Part shown: piece after piece, positions 1 to 8,580 of the stretch | Position numbering within the stretch: the first letter of the stretch is position 1 | Layout of the letters: each line of letters opens with the position of its first letter | NCBI RefSeq assembly: GCF_900187565.1 | Contig: NZ_FYED01000003.1 | Coordinates: forward strand, 203,398-267,397 | Length of the DNA stretch: 64,000 nucleotides | Reading direction: 5' to 3' | Source: Pseudomonas sp. Irchel 3A7 | Lineage (GTDB): Bacteria > Pseudomonadota > Gammaproteobacteria > Pseudomonadales > Pseudomonadaceae | Translations under genes and position numbers: made by a program | The notes under the pieces: generated by a model | What the model saw: only the letters and a program-made list of their open reading frames with translations | Told to the model about the DNA's origin: nothing | Databases searched by the model: none

Positions 1-17
1 ACAGGAACGATGTTCAC

Positions 18-269
18 ATGCTAACAATCCGTCTTGCCCTTGGCGGCTCCAAAAAGCGCCCGTTTTACCACCTGACCGTAACCGACAGCCGCAACCCGCG
101 CGACGGTTCGCACAAGGAACAGGTTGGTTTCTTCAACCCTGTTGCTCGTGGTCAGGAAGTTCGTCTGTCCGTGAACCAAGAGCGCGTAGCCTACTGGCTG
201 AGCGTTGGTGCACAACCTTCTGAGCGCGTTGCTCAGTTGTTGAAGGAATCTGCCAAGGCTGCGGCCTGA
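18..269 (+). CDS. rpsP: 30S ribosomal protein S16
   Basis: Small-subunit ribosomal protein that binds 16S rRNA and helps 30S assembly. The 83-residue length and the N-terminus [17 protein letters not shown] are typical of bacterial S16. The ATG follows an AGGAA stretch at the very start of the window. It is the first gene of the conserved rpsP-rimM-trmD-rplS operon, with only five bases before rimM. The operon promoter lies outside the window. Recognition rests on sequence and on gene order, which agree. Confidence 0.98.
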   Translation: MLTIRLALGGSKKRPFYHLTVTDSRNPRDGSHKEQVGFFNPVARGQEVRLSVNQERVAYWLSVGAQPSERVAQLLKESAKAAA

Positions 270-274
270 GCAAT

Positions 275-811
275 ATGAACGCGACGCCAGCTGTTGCTGA
301 TGATTTGATCGTTATCGGCAAGATTTACTCTGTTCACGGCGTTCGCGGCGAAGTGAAGGTGTATTCCTTTACTGATCCGATCAAAAACCTGCTGGATTAC
401 AAAACCTGGACGCTCAAGCGTGACGGCAATGTAAAGCAGGTAGAGCTGGTCAGCGGACGCGGGAATGACAAGTTCCTGGTCGCAAAGCTCAAGGGTCTCG
501 ATGATCGTGAAGAAGCTCGTCTTCTGGCCGGTTATGAGATCTGCGTGCCGCGCAACCTGTTCCCTGAACTGACCGACGGCGAGTACTACTGGTACCAGCT
601 GGAAGGTCTCAAGGTTATCGACACCCTCGGGCAACTGTTCGGGAAGATCGATCACCTGCTGGAGACCGGCTCGAACGATGTAATGGTGGTCAAGCCTTGC
701 GCTGGCAGCCTGGATGATCGCGAACGCCTGTTGCCCTATACCGAGCAATGCGTGTTGGCCGTCGACCTGGTCGCAGGCGAGATGAAGGTGGATTGGGATG
801 CGGACTTCTAA
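275..811 (+). CDS. rimM: Ribosome maturation factor RimM
   Basis: Binds S19 and assists late maturation of the 30S head. The 178-residue protein has the N-terminal RimM barrel ([19 protein letters not shown], about residues 14-32) and the PRC-type C-terminal half, including [12 protein letters not shown]. It sits between rpsP and trmD. The stop at 809-811 is two bases before the trmD GTG start, which suggests translational coupling. Confidence 0.97.
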   Translation: MNATPAVADDLIVIGKIYSVHGVRGEVKVYSFTDPIKNLLDYKTWTLKRDGNVKQVELVSGRGNDKFLVAKLKGLDDREEARLLAGYEICVPRNLFPELTDGEYYWYQLEGLKVIDTLGQLFGKIDHLLETGSNDVMVVKPCAGSLDDRERLLPYTEQCVLAVDLVAGEMKVDWDADF

Positions 812-813
812 GC

Positions 814-1566
814 GTGGCTAACTTGCGCGTAGAAGTGATCAGTTTGTTTCCCGAGATGTTCTCCGCCATCAGCGAGTACGGCATCACCAGTCGTGCGGTG
901 AAACAGGGGCTCTTGCAGCTCACCTGTTGGAATCCGCGAGACTACACGACGGATCGACATCACACTGTGGATGATCGCCCATTTGGCGGTGGTCCGGGCA
1001 TGGTGATGAAGATCAAGCCCCTGGAAGATGCTCTGGTTCAGGCCAAGGCAGCCGCCGGGGAGGGTGCGAAGGTGATCTACCTGTCGCCCCAAGGCCGTCA
1101 ACTGACTCAGTCGGCGGTACGCGAGTTGGCGAATCTGGATGCATTGATCCTGATTGCCGGCCGCTACGAAGGCATTGACGAGCGTTTTATTGAAGCTCAT
1201 GTCGATGAAGAGTGGTCGATTGGCGACTATGTACTGTCTGGCGGCGAGCTGCCGGCGATGGTCCTGATCGATGCGGTTACACGACTGCTGCCTGGAGCTT
1301 TAGGGCATGCGGACTCCGCCGAGGAAGATTCCTTTACGGATGGTTTGCTGGATTGCCCGCACTACACCCGACCGGAGGTGTATGCGGATCAGCGTGTTCC
1401 CGACGTATTGCTAAGTGGCAATCACGCGCACATCCGGCGTTGGCGTTTACAGCAGTCCCTTGGTCGGACCTATGAACGACGCGCCGATCTTCTGGAAAGC
1501 CGCTCGCTTTCTGGAGAAGAGAAGAAGCTGCTCGAGGAATACATCCGCGAGCGGGACGATAGTTAA
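814..1566 (+). CDS. trmD: tRNA (guanine37-N1)-methyltransferase TrmD
   Basis: Methylates G37 next to the anticodon of a subset of tRNAs using S-adenosylmethionine, which prevents +1 frameshifting. The SPOUT knot region is visible in [13 protein letters not shown] and [18 protein letters not shown] take the GTG at 814 as the start: it lies two bases after the rimM stop, and the product (250 residues, [16 protein letters not shown]) has the family N-terminus. An in-frame start at 748 would add residues encoded inside rimM and is unlikely. Confidence 0.96.
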   Translation: MANLRVEVISLFPEMFSAISEYGITSRAVKQGLLQLTCWNPRDYTTDRHHTVDDRPFGGGPGMVMKIKPLEDALVQAKAAAGEGAKVIYLSPQGRQLTQSAVRELANLDALILIAGRYEGIDERFIEAHVDEEWSIGDYVLSGGELPAMVLIDAVTRLLPGALGHADSAEEDSFTDGLLDCPHYTRPEVYADQRVPDVLLSGNHAHIRRWRLQQSLGRTYERRADLLESRSLSGEEKKLLEEYIRERDDS

Positions 1567-1611
1567 CAACGTATCGATGGTAGATCCGACGATTTACCTT
1601 AGGAGCACAGC

Positions 1612-1962
1612 ATGACTAACAAAATCATCCTTGCACTCGAAGCAGAGCAGATGACCAAAGAGATCCCTACCTTTGCCCCGGGCGACACCATTGTCGTTCA
1701 GGTGAAAGTGAAGGAAGGCGACCGTTCGCGTCTGCAAGCGTTCGAAGGTGTTGTTATCGCCAAGCGTAACCGCGGCGTAAACAGTGCATTCACCGTTCGT
1801 AAAATCTCCAACGGTGTTGGCGTAGAGCGTACTTTCCAGACCTACAGCCCGCAAATCGACAGCATGGCTGTCAAGCGTCGCGGTGACGTACGTAAAGCCA
1901 AGCTGTACTACCTGCGTGACCTGTCGGGTAAAGCAGCTCGCATCAAGGAAAAACTGGCTTAA
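1612..1962 (+). CDS. rplS: 50S ribosomal protein L19
   Basis: Large-subunit protein at the 30S-50S interface. The 116-residue sequence carries the family hallmark [17 protein letters not shown] and [15 protein letters not shown] region (here [16 protein letters not shown]). A clear AGGAG lies just before the ATG. It is the last gene of the ribosomal operon and is followed within 20 bases by a strong intrinsic terminator. Confidence 0.98.
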
Positions 1963-1980
1963 GTCCAGCTTCCGATGCAG

Positions 1981-2009
1981 AAAAAAGCAGCCTACGGGCT
2001 GCTTTTTTG
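1981..2009 (+). terminator. Intrinsic terminator after rplS
   Basis: The arms AAAAGCAGCC and GGGCTGCTTTTTT enclose a short TAC loop and end in a T run. This fits a rho-independent end for the rpsP operon. Confidence 0.9.
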
Positions 2010-2061
2010 TTGCCCGCGATTTATCTTTCTTGGCCGTATTGCCGGTCTTGCCTGAGCCTTT

Positions 2062-2958
2062 ATGCCTGCCATTGATCATCCACTGATAGACCAATTCCTT
2101 GATGCCCTGTGGTTGGAAAAAGGTCTTTCCGATAACACCCGCGATGCCTATCGCAGTGACCTCGCGCTGTTCAACGGCTGGTTGCAGGAAAAGGGCCTGG
2201 AACTGGCCAACGCTGGCCGGGAGTTGATCCTCGATCATTTGGCCTGGCGCGTGGAGCAAAACTACAAGCCCCGTTCGACCGCGCGATTTCTCTCGGGCGT
2301 GCGGGGCTTCTATCGCTATTTGTTGCGGGAAAAGCTGATCGCCATTGATCCGACCCTTCGCGTCGATATGCCGCAGCTTGGCAGGCCGTTGCCCAAATCC
2401 TTGTCGGAAGCGGATGTCGAGGCCTTGCTGGCGGCACCTGATTTAAGCGAGGCAATCGGTCAGCGTGATCGGGCCATGCTCGAGGTGTTGTACGCCTGCG
2501 GCCTGCGGGTGACGGAGCTGATCAGTCTGACACTGGAGCAGGTCAACCTGCGCCAGGGCGTGCTGCGCGTGATGGGCAAAGGCAGCAAGGAGCGGTTGGT
2601 GCCGATGGGCGAGGAGGCGATTGTCTGGGTCGAGCGTTACCTGCGCGATGGCCGTGGCGAGTTGCTCGGCGGCCGTCCCAGTGATGTGCTGTTTCCCAGC
2701 CAGCGCGGCGAGCAGATGACCCGCCAGACGTTCTGGCACCGGATCAAGCATCAGGCCAAGGTGGCGGGGATCGGCAAGTCCCTGTCGCCGCACACCTTGC
2801 GCCATGCGTTCGCCACGCACCTGCTCAACCATGGCGCCGACTTGCGGGTTGTGCAGATGTTGCTGGGGCACAGTGACCTGTCGACCACGCAGATCTACAC
2901 CCACGTCGCCCGGGCGCGCTTGCAAGACCTGCACGCCAAACACCATCCCCGAGGCTGA
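2062..2958 (+). CDS. xerD: Site-specific tyrosine recombinase XerD
   Basis: Works with XerC at dif to resolve chromosome dimers at the division septum. The 298-residue protein has an N-terminal SAM-like core-binding domain (about 1-90) and a C-terminal catalytic domain. The tyrosine-recombinase residues are visible: R in YACGLRVTELI, K in GKGSKERLVP, H-x-x-R in HTLRHAFATHLL, H in LLGHSDLSTT, and the nucleophile Y in TQIYTHV. No att site or cargo lies nearby, so this is the housekeeping enzyme rather than an integrase. It precedes dsbC, as in other pseudomonads. Confidence 0.96.
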   Translation: MPAIDHPLIDQFLDALWLEKGLSDNTRDAYRSDLALFNGWLQEKGLELANAGRELILDHLAWRVEQNYKPRSTARFLSGVRGFYRYLLREKLIAIDPTLRVDMPQLGRPLPKSLSEADVEALLAAPDLSEAIGQRDRAMLEVLYACGLRVTELISLTLEQVNLRQGVLRVMGKGSKERLVPMGEEAIVWVERYLRDGRGELLGGRPSDVLFPSQRGEQMTRQTFWHRIKHQAKVAGIGKSLSPHTLRHAFATHLLNHGADLRVVQMLLGHSDLSTTQIYTHVARARLQDLHAKHHPRG

Positions 2959-2967
2959 TCCTGTTCA

Positions 2968-3058
2968 CTGTGGGAGCGAGCCTGCTCGCGAATACGGCGG
3001 CACATTCAGCATTGATGTCGCGCATAGACTGATTTCGCGAGCAGGCTCGCTCCCACAG
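2968..3058. repeat. REPIN, family 1 (copy 1 of 9)
   Basis: Two copies of the core GTGGGAGCGAGCCTGCTCGCG face each other across about 45 unrelated bases in the xerD-dsbC gap. Each core is itself imperfectly palindromic. This is the pairing known as a REPIN in P. fluorescens. Confidence 0.93.
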
Positions 3059-3207
3059 AAGTGCCTTGCTAATGCCTTGTATCACCCGCATTCGGCCCCA
3101 CGGGCCTTATGTGGTAGGCTTTGCCGGTTTGCACGATGGGCGGTTATGACCCGGTGTTTCGGTACCGGCGTTCTGGTCGTCCCATTTGTCCGCCTTCAGG
3201 AGTTCTC

Positions 3208-3939
3208 ATGCGTCTGACCCAGATTTTCACCGCCGCAGCCATTGCGTTGGTCAGCACCTTTGCCGTCGCCGATGACGCGGCCGACAAAGCCATCCGTAAG
3301 AGCCTGGAAAACCTCCAGCTCGAAGTGCCGGTAGAAACCATCACCGCCAGTCCGCTGCCGGGCCTGTACGAAGTCAAACTCAAGGGCAGCCGCGTGCTGT
3401 ACGCCAGCGCCGACGGCCAGTATGTGGTCCAGGGCTACATGTTCCAGCTCAAGGACGGCAAGCCGGTCAACCTGACCGAGAAGACCGAACGCCTGGGCAT
3501 CTCCAAGCTGATCAACGAGATTCCGGTCGCTGAAACCGTGGTCTACCCGGCCATCGGCGAAACCAAATCGCACATCACCGTGTTCACCGACACCACCTGC
3601 CCGTATTGCCACAAACTGCACGCCGAAGTGCCCGAGCTGAACAAGCGCGGCATCGAAGTACGTTATGTGGCGTTCCCGCGCCAGGGCCTGGGTTCGCCGG
3701 GTGACGAGCAATTGCAAGCGGTGTGGTGCTCGAAAGACAAGAAAGCGGCCATGGACAAGATGGTCGACGGCAAGGAAATCAAGGCCGCCAAGTGCGATAA
3801 CCCGGTTTCCAAGCAGTTCGCCCTCGGCCAGTCGATCGGCGTGAACGGCACACCGGCCATCGTTTTGGCTGACGGTCAGGTCATTCCGGGCTATCAGCCT
3901 GCGCCACAAGTCGCCAAACTGGCGTTGGGCGCGAAGTAA
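3208..3939 (+). CDS. dsbC: Periplasmic thiol:disulfide isomerase DsbC
   Basis: Reshuffles wrong disulfides in periplasmic proteins and is kept reduced by DsbD. The signal peptide MRLTQIFTAAAIALVSTFAVA is followed by an N-terminal dimerisation domain and a thioredoxin-like domain with the active site CPYC (DTTCPYCHKLHAE). The cis-proline loop is GVNGTPAIVL. I choose the ATG at 3208 because an AGGAG lies a few bases upstream and the signal peptide starts there. The 243-residue length is normal. It lies between xerD and hom. Confidence 0.95.
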   Translation: MRLTQIFTAAAIALVSTFAVADDAADKAIRKSLENLQLEVPVETITASPLPGLYEVKLKGSRVLYASADGQYVVQGYMFQLKDGKPVNLTEKTERLGISKLINEIPVAETVVYPAIGETKSHITVFTDTTCPYCHKLHAEVPELNKRGIEVRYVAFPRQGLGSPGDEQLQAVWCSKDKKAAMDKMVDGKEIKAAKCDNPVSKQFALGQSIGVNGTPAIVLADGQVIPGYQPAPQVAKLALGAK

Positions 3940-4008
3940 AATTCGCATCGTCACGGCAAGCCTTGACGATCATGGTCCGGCAGCGACATCGCCGGGCCAT
4001 TAATAGAG

Positions 4009-4032
4009 AGCCGCGAACCTGCGGCTGTTTTC
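4009..4032 (+). terminator. Hairpin terminator after dsbC
   Basis: The arms AGCCGC and GCGGCT surround a six-base loop and are followed by GTTTTC. This is a short intrinsic terminator candidate for dsbC. Confidence 0.65.
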
Positions 4033-4060
4033 ACGGCCGGCCTCGAGTCGGCCGTTTTAT
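4033..4060 (+). promoter_or_regulatory. Second hairpin directly ahead of the hom start
   Basis: The arms ACGGCC and GGCCGT enclose GGCCTCGAGTC and are followed by TTTTAT, ending about 12 bases before the hom GTG. It may be a second terminator, or a structure affecting hom expression. No leader peptide is apparent. Confidence 0.4.
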
Positions 4061-4072
4061 GGGGAGTTCACA

Positions 4073-5377
4073 GTGAAACCGGTCAAAGTAGGCATCTGTG
4101 GGTTAGGGACCGTCGGTGGCGGTACCTTCAACGTACTTCAGCGTAACGCCGAGGAAATTGCTCGTCGTGCCGGGCGTGGGATCGAAGTGGCGCAAATTGC
4201 CATTCGCACGCCAAAGCCTCAGTTCCAAACGACCGGTATTGCGATTACCAACGATGTCTTCGATGTGGCCACGAACCCTGAGATCGACATCGTCATAGAG
4301 CTGATGGGCGGCTACACCGTTGCCCGCGAGCTGGTACTCAAGGCCATCGAGAATGGCAAGCATGTGGTCACCGCGAACAAGGCGCTTATCGCTGTTCACG
4401 GTAATGAAATTTTCGCCAAGGCTCGCGAGAAGGGCGTGATCGTTGCGTTCGAAGCGGCCGTGGCCGGTGGCATTCCGGTGATCAAGGCGATCCGTGAAGG
4501 CCTGTCCGCCAACCGCATCAACTGGGTCGCCGGCATCATCAACGGCACCGGCAACTTCATTCTCACGGAGATGCGTGAGAAGGGCCGGACCTTTGAAGAC
4601 GTGCTGGCTGAAGCCCAGGCTTTGGGTTACGCCGAAGCCGATCCGACCTTCGATGTCGAAGGCATCGATGCGGCGCACAAGCTGACGATCCTGGCGTCCA
4701 TCGCGTTCGGTATCCCGTTGCAGTTTGACAAGGCCTACACCGAAGGCATCACCAAGCTGACCACCGCTGACGTGAACTACGCCGAAGCCCTGGGCTATCG
4801 CATCAAGCACCTGGGCGTGGCGCGCAGCACCGCGACCGGTATCGAGTTGCGCGTGCACCCGACGCTGATTCCGGCCGATCGCCTGATCGCCAACGTCAAC
4901 GGCGTGATGAACGCGGTGATGGTCAACGGCGACGCCGCCGGTTCGACCCTGTTCTACGGCGCCGGCGCCGGCATGGAGCCGACTGCTTCGTCGGTGATCG
5001 CCGATCTGGTGGACGTGGTTCGCGCCATGACCTCCGACCCGGAAAACCGCGTACCGCATCTGGCTTTCCAGCCGGATTCGTTGTCGGCTCACCCGATCCT
5101 GCCGATCGAAGCCTGTGAAAGCGCCTATTACCTGCGCATTCAGGCCAAGGATCATCCGGGCGTGCTGGCCCAGGTGGCGAGCATCCTGTCCGAGCGCGGG
5201 ATCAACATCGAATCGATCATGCAGAAGGAAGTCGAGGAACACGACGGCCTGGTGCCGATGATCCTGCTGACCCACCGCGTGCTGGAGCAGCATATCAACG
5301 ATGCCATCCAGGCACTGGAGGCTCTTCAGGGCGTGGTTGGGCCGGTAGTCCGGATTCGCGTCGAACATTTGAATTAA
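4073..5377 (+). CDS. hom: Homoserine dehydrogenase
   Basis: Reduces aspartate semialdehyde to homoserine with NAD(P)H, at the branch to threonine and methionine. The Rossmann motif GLGTVGGGTF (about 11-20) is followed by the catalytic domain (INGTGNFILTEM, EADPTFDVEGIDAAHK). A C-terminal ACT domain (HPGVLAQVASILSERGINIE) is the probable site of threonine feedback. The start is GTG at 4073 with GGGAG upstream. The length, 434 residues, is normal. It is followed by thrC in the same direction. Confidence 0.97.
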   Translation: MKPVKVGICGLGTVGGGTFNVLQRNAEEIARRAGRGIEVAQIAIRTPKPQFQTTGIAITNDVFDVATNPEIDIVIELMGGYTVARELVLKAIENGKHVVTANKALIAVHGNEIFAKAREKGVIVAFEAAVAGGIPVIKAIREGLSANRINWVAGIINGTGNFILTEMREKGRTFEDVLAEAQALGYAEADPTFDVEGIDAAHKLTILASIAFGIPLQFDKAYTEGITKLTTADVNYAEALGYRIKHLGVARSTATGIELRVHPTLIPADRLIANVNGVMNAVMVNGDAAGSTLFYGAGAGMEPTASSVIADLVDVVRAMTSDPENRVPHLAFQPDSLSAHPILPIEACESAYYLRIQAKDHPGVLAQVASILSERGINIESIMQKEVEEHDGLVPMILLTHRVLEQHINDAIQALEALQGVVGPVVRIRVEHLN

Positions 5378-5380
5378 CAC

Positions 5381-5460
5381 AGCTGCAAGTCGCAAGCTGC
5401 AAGCTGCAAGTAAAAGCCAAGCTGCTTTTAACTTGTAGCTTGTAGCTTGTAGCTTGAAGC
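5381..5460. repeat. Degenerate tandem inverted repeat between hom and thrC
   Basis: The left arm repeats the unit AAGCTGC and the right arm repeats TTGTAGC three times. The arms (5382-5417 and 5424-5460) are complementary over most of their length if G-U pairs are allowed, with a loop of about six bases. The resulting long hairpin sits about 20 bases before the thrC ATG. Confidence 0.8.
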
Positions 5461-5481
5461 CCAAACCGAAGGTTTGCCCCC

Positions 5482-6891
5482 ATGCGCTATATCAGCACCC
5501 GCGGCCAGGCACCGGCCCTGAATTTCGAAGACGTCCTGCTGGCCGGTCTGGCCACCGACGGCGGTTTGTACGTCCCGGAAAACCTGCCACGTTTCACCCA
5601 GGAAGAAATCGCTTCCTGGGCCGGCCTGCCGTATCACGAGCTGGCTTTCCGCGTCATGCGCCCGTTCGTCACCGGCAGCATCCCTGATGCCGATTTCAAA
5701 AAGATCCTTGAAGAAACCTATGGCGTGTTCGCCCACAGCGCCGTGGCGCCGCTGCGTCAGCTGAACGGCAACGAATGGGTGCTGGAACTGTTCCACGGCC
5801 CGACCCTGGCGTTCAAGGACTTCGCCCTGCAACTGCTCGGTCGTCTGCTCGACTACGTGCTGGAAAAGCGCGGCGAGCGCGTGGTGATCGTCGGCGCCAC
5901 GTCCGGTGACACTGGTTCGGCCGCCATCGAAGGCTGCAAGCACTGCGAAAACGTCGACATCTTCATCCTGCACCCGCACAACCGCGTTTCCGAAGTACAG
6001 CGTCGGCAGATGACCACCATTTTCGGTGAGAACATCCACAACATCGCCATCGAAGGCAATTTCGATGACTGCCAGGAAATGGTCAAGGCGAGCTTCGCCG
6101 ACCAGGGCTTCCTCAAGGGCACCCGCCTGGTGGCGGTGAACTCGATCAACTGGGCGCGGATCATGGCCCAGATCGTTTACTACTTCCACGCAGCCCTGCA
6201 ACTGGGTGGCCCGGCGCGTTCGGTGTCGTTCTCGGTGCCGACCGGCAACTTCGGCGACATCTTCGCCGGTTACCTGGCGCGCAACATGGGCCTGCCGATC
6301 AACCAGTTGATCGTCGCCACCAACCGCAACGACATCCTGCACCGCTTCATGAGCGGCAATCAGTACGTCAAGGAAACCCTGCACGCCACCCTGTCGCCGT
6401 CCATGGACATCATGGTGTCGTCGAACTTCGAGCGTCTGCTGTTCGACTTGCACGGTCGCAACGGCGCGGCGATTGCCGGGCTGATGGACAGCTTCAAGCA
6501 GGGCGGAGGCTTCAGCGTCGAACAGGAGCGCTGGACCGAAGCACGCAAACTGTTCGACTCGCTGGCCGTGGATGATGCGCAAACCTGCGAAACCATCGCC
6601 GAAGTCTACGAGCAGACCGGGGAAGTGCTGGACCCGCACACCGCCATCGGCGTCAAGGCCGCACGCGAATGCCGCCGCAGCCTGGATATCCCGATGGTGA
6701 TCCTCGGCACGGCCCATCCGGTCAAGTTCCCGGATGCGGTGGAAAAAGCCGGTGTAGGAAAAGCGCTGGAGCTGCCTGTGCATCTTTCCGATCTGTTTGA
6801 GCGAGACGAGCGTTGCACCGTGTTGCCGAACGACCTGAAAGCCGTGCAGACCTTTGTCAGCCAGCACGGTAATCGCGGCAAGCCGCTGTAA
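5482..6891 (+). CDS. thrC: Threonine synthase
   Basis: PLP enzyme converting O-phosphohomoserine to threonine. The PLP lysine is in GPTLAFKDFALQLLG. The phosphate-binding loop is visible as GATSGDTGSAAIEG. The 469-residue length and the N-terminus MRYISTRGQAPALNFEDVLL fit the longer form found in Pseudomonas. It is probably co-transcribed with hom, although the inverted repeat in the 104-base gap could modulate this. An intrinsic terminator follows. Confidence 0.97.
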   Translation: MRYISTRGQAPALNFEDVLLAGLATDGGLYVPENLPRFTQEEIASWAGLPYHELAFRVMRPFVTGSIPDADFKKILEETYGVFAHSAVAPLRQLNGNEWVLELFHGPTLAFKDFALQLLGRLLDYVLEKRGERVVIVGATSGDTGSAAIEGCKHCENVDIFILHPHNRVSEVQRRQMTTIFGENIHNIAIEGNFDDCQEMVKASFADQGFLKGTRLVAVNSINWARIMAQIVYYFHAALQLGGPARSVSFSVPTGNFGDIFAGYLARNMGLPINQLIVATNRNDILHRFMSGNQYVKETLHATLSPSMDIMVSSNFERLLFDLHGRNGAAIAGLMDSFKQGGGFSVEQERWTEARKLFDSLAVDDAQTCETIAEVYEQTGEVLDPHTAIGVKAARECRRSLDIPMVILGTAHPVKFPDAVEKAGVGKALELPVHLSDLFERDERCTVLPNDLKAVQTFVSQHGNRGKPL

Positions 6892-6913
6892 CCAGTAAAG
6901 CTGTCACACATTG

Positions 6914-6940
6914 AAGCCCGTCTCCTGACGGGCTTTTTTT
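6914..6940 (+). terminator. Intrinsic terminator after thrC
   Basis: AAGCCCGTC and GACGGGCTT form a nine-base-pair stem with a TCCT loop and a run of seven T, 20 bases after the thrC stop. Confidence 0.92.
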
Positions 6941-6952
6941 CATGCCTCACCC

Positions 6953-6973
6953 GGCAAGCTCCCTCGCCACAGG
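6953..6973. repeat. Solitary half of the family 2 repeat
   Basis: The sequence GGCAAGCTCCCTCGCCACAGG matches one arm of the paired elements at 27762 and 41122. No partner arm is seen nearby, so it looks like a decayed singlet. Confidence 0.6.
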
Positions 6974-7153
6974 TATGTGTGCTGTCTGAGTTTTTGACCC
7001 GACAGACGTGATACGCCTGTTTTTTCCCTGTCATCTTTGACATGCATCCTCTATCGACCAGAGAGCTTTCAGAACTTTCTTCTCGGGCCGGCGGTCATTT
7101 ACTGTAGACACGCCCCAGGCACTTTGTTTTCGGACTATTGAGTGGTGATCGAG

Positions 7154-7441
7154 ATGGAAAGTATCAGTCTCTTGCTCGGTGAGGCTCTAAGCCCGTACCA
7201 GGTGACGTTGACCCCGTCAGGCCTTCATGGCGAATGCCGGGTGACATTGAAGAATGCGACCGGTGTGGTCGTGGTCGATCGGGAGTTCAATCAGGCGCAG
7301 TTGACTGACAAGCGTTCGTTGACCGATGTGGTCGATGGCTTGCATCGTGATGTGCTGATCGCCGAAGGACGCCTGGAGCCCTGTGTTATCGCGGCATTGC
7401 GCAATGCTGCTCAAGACAAGCTGCTGGCCAGCAGAAATTGA
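7154..7441 (+). CDS. DUF3509 family small protein
   Basis: A 95-residue protein beginning MESISLLLGEALSPYQVTL. It resembles the DUF3509 family of small Pseudomonas proteins, whose function is unknown. It has no signal peptide or membrane helix, so it is probably cytoplasmic. The ATG at 7154 is preferred over a GTG at 7142, because GAGTGG lies at a suitable distance before the ATG. It stands alone between terminators. I assign the family from memory and no function. Confidence 0.8.
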   Translation: MESISLLLGEALSPYQVTLTPSGLHGECRVTLKNATGVVVVDREFNQAQLTDKRSLTDVVDGLHRDVLIAEGRLEPCVIAALRNAAQDKLLASRN

Positions 7442-7560
7442 ATTGTCATTGGCGGGAACCTTCCTGCCCCTAAGTCAGTCAGACCCCATAACAGCAGGAT
7501 CAAGCATTGTGCTCCGGTGCTTGTAGCTTGCTGTTACGGGTCTTTATGTAGGCCACGTTT

Positions 7561-7599
7561 AACCCCGAGTCGTCTCCCCACTTCTCGGGGTTTCTTTTT
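7561..7599 (+). terminator. Intrinsic terminator downstream of the DUF3509 gene
   Basis: AACCCCGAG and CTCGGGGTT pair around a 14-base loop and are followed by TCTTTTT. It lies between convergent genes. Confidence 0.8.
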
Positions 7600-7611
7600 G
7601 CCTGGAATTTG

Positions 7612-8580
7612 TCATTGTCCGGCCTGCTGTTCGAAAAATTTCCTGGAGGCTTCCAGGTACTCGCTGCGACTTTCCGGGTCGAGCCAGGCAGCGTAGGCTT
7701 CGCTCAGGTGGTCGCGGGGCAGGGTGCGCAGCAGTTGGTTGATTTCGATGATTGCCTGCCGGCCTTGGGGAGTGTCGGTGCAGCCGATATAGCCGGACAG
7801 GTATTTGCCCGTGCCGCGAATCGGATAGAACTGCAATTCATCCTCCGCAATCCCTTGCTGCTCGGCCTGGTAGCGGATTTCCGGACGATAACCCAACAGC
7901 AACTGCAAGCGCCCAAGGCGTTGCATCTGCAACAGGCTGCCCAAGGCGTCGTTGCCGTAATGAAGCGTCAGGGCTTTCGGGGGGGCTTGTTTGATGAGTG
8001 CGTCGAGGAAGTCGCCATAGTTGCGTTCGGCAACAATGCCCAGGCTGACGCTGCCAGTGGCCAGCAGCGCCGCCAGGTCCACCTCGCCATCCTTGATGAA
8101 CGGCGTCAGCACCTCCCGATCAACGCGTTTCACCGCCAGGCCATTGCTCATTGCACGGAAGACCGGGATGGAAAATGCAATCCAGCTTTCGCGCTCCTTG
8201 CTCCAATTCAGCGCTGCGTCGCAGACAAGGGATGGCTCGTGAAGCATCTGCAAGCCGCGAGCACGATTAACCTTCATCACGCTGTGCTGGTACTTGGGCA
8301 TACCGGCAATCAACCGTGACAACAGTTGATCGATGACCCCCTGGCCTTTTTTCGGTCCGTCGAAAATGAACAGTGGCGGCAGATCCCGCTTGAGCCAGAG
8401 CAGGGATTCCTTGGATTGCGCCAGCGCAGGCATGGCCAGAACAGTGATCAACAGCAGGCCTGCAAACGCGCACAAAACCCGCCCGTAACGCAACAGGCGA
8501 TAGTTGAAGGGGCGCGCACGCAGACGTTTCAGCTCAAATGGCTCCGTCTTTGCGCAGCTGTGTGATCTGCGACGCGTCAT
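7612..8580 (-). CDS. Periplasmic solute-binding-like protein (TIGR02285-like)
   Basis: A secreted protein of about 322 residues with a hydrophobic N-terminal segment (RVLCAFAGLLLITVLAMPALA) ending in a signal-peptidase-like site. The mature part resembles type 2 periplasmic binding proteins of the amino-acid family, with short segments such as LPPLFIFDGPKKGQGVIDQL and GTGKYLSGYIGC. It has no permease or ATPase partner next to it, so it may be an orphan sensor or binding protein. The start at 8580 overlaps the end of the CoA-transferase gene by 47 bases; a later start is possible because no strong ribosome site decides it. Confidence 0.7.
   Translation of the reverse strand: MTRRRSHSCAKTEPFELKRLRARPFNYRLLRYGRVLCAFAGLLLITVLAMPALAQSKESLLWLKRDLPPLFIFDGPKKGQGVIDQLLSRLIAGMPKYQHSVMKVNRARGLQMLHEPSLVCDAALNWSKERESWIAFSIPVFRAMSNGLAVKRVDREVLTPFIKDGEVDLAALLATGSVSLGIVAERNYGDFLDALIKQAPPKALTLHYGNDALGSLLQMQRLGRLQLLLGYRPEIRYQAEQQGIAEDELQFYPIRGTGKYLSGYIGCTDTPQGRQAIIEINQLLRTLPRDHLSEAYAAWLDPESRSEYLEASRKFFEQQAGQ

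Noticed and set aside
2062..2958. Tyrosine recombinase considered as a sign of an integrated element
   Set aside because: The sequence and the position before dsbC identify housekeeping XerD; no att sites or cargo were seen.
2968..3058. Paired repeats considered as a CRISPR array
   Set aside because: The units are opposed pairs scattered through the window, not regularly spaced direct repeats, and no cas genes exist here.
2804..3217. Open frame running from xerD into the intergenic gap
   Set aside because: It runs through both arms of a REPIN and overlaps xerD in another frame.
4033..4072. Riboswitch or leader-peptide attenuator before hom
   Set aside because: The hairpins are simple, and no leader frame rich in Thr or Ile codons was found.
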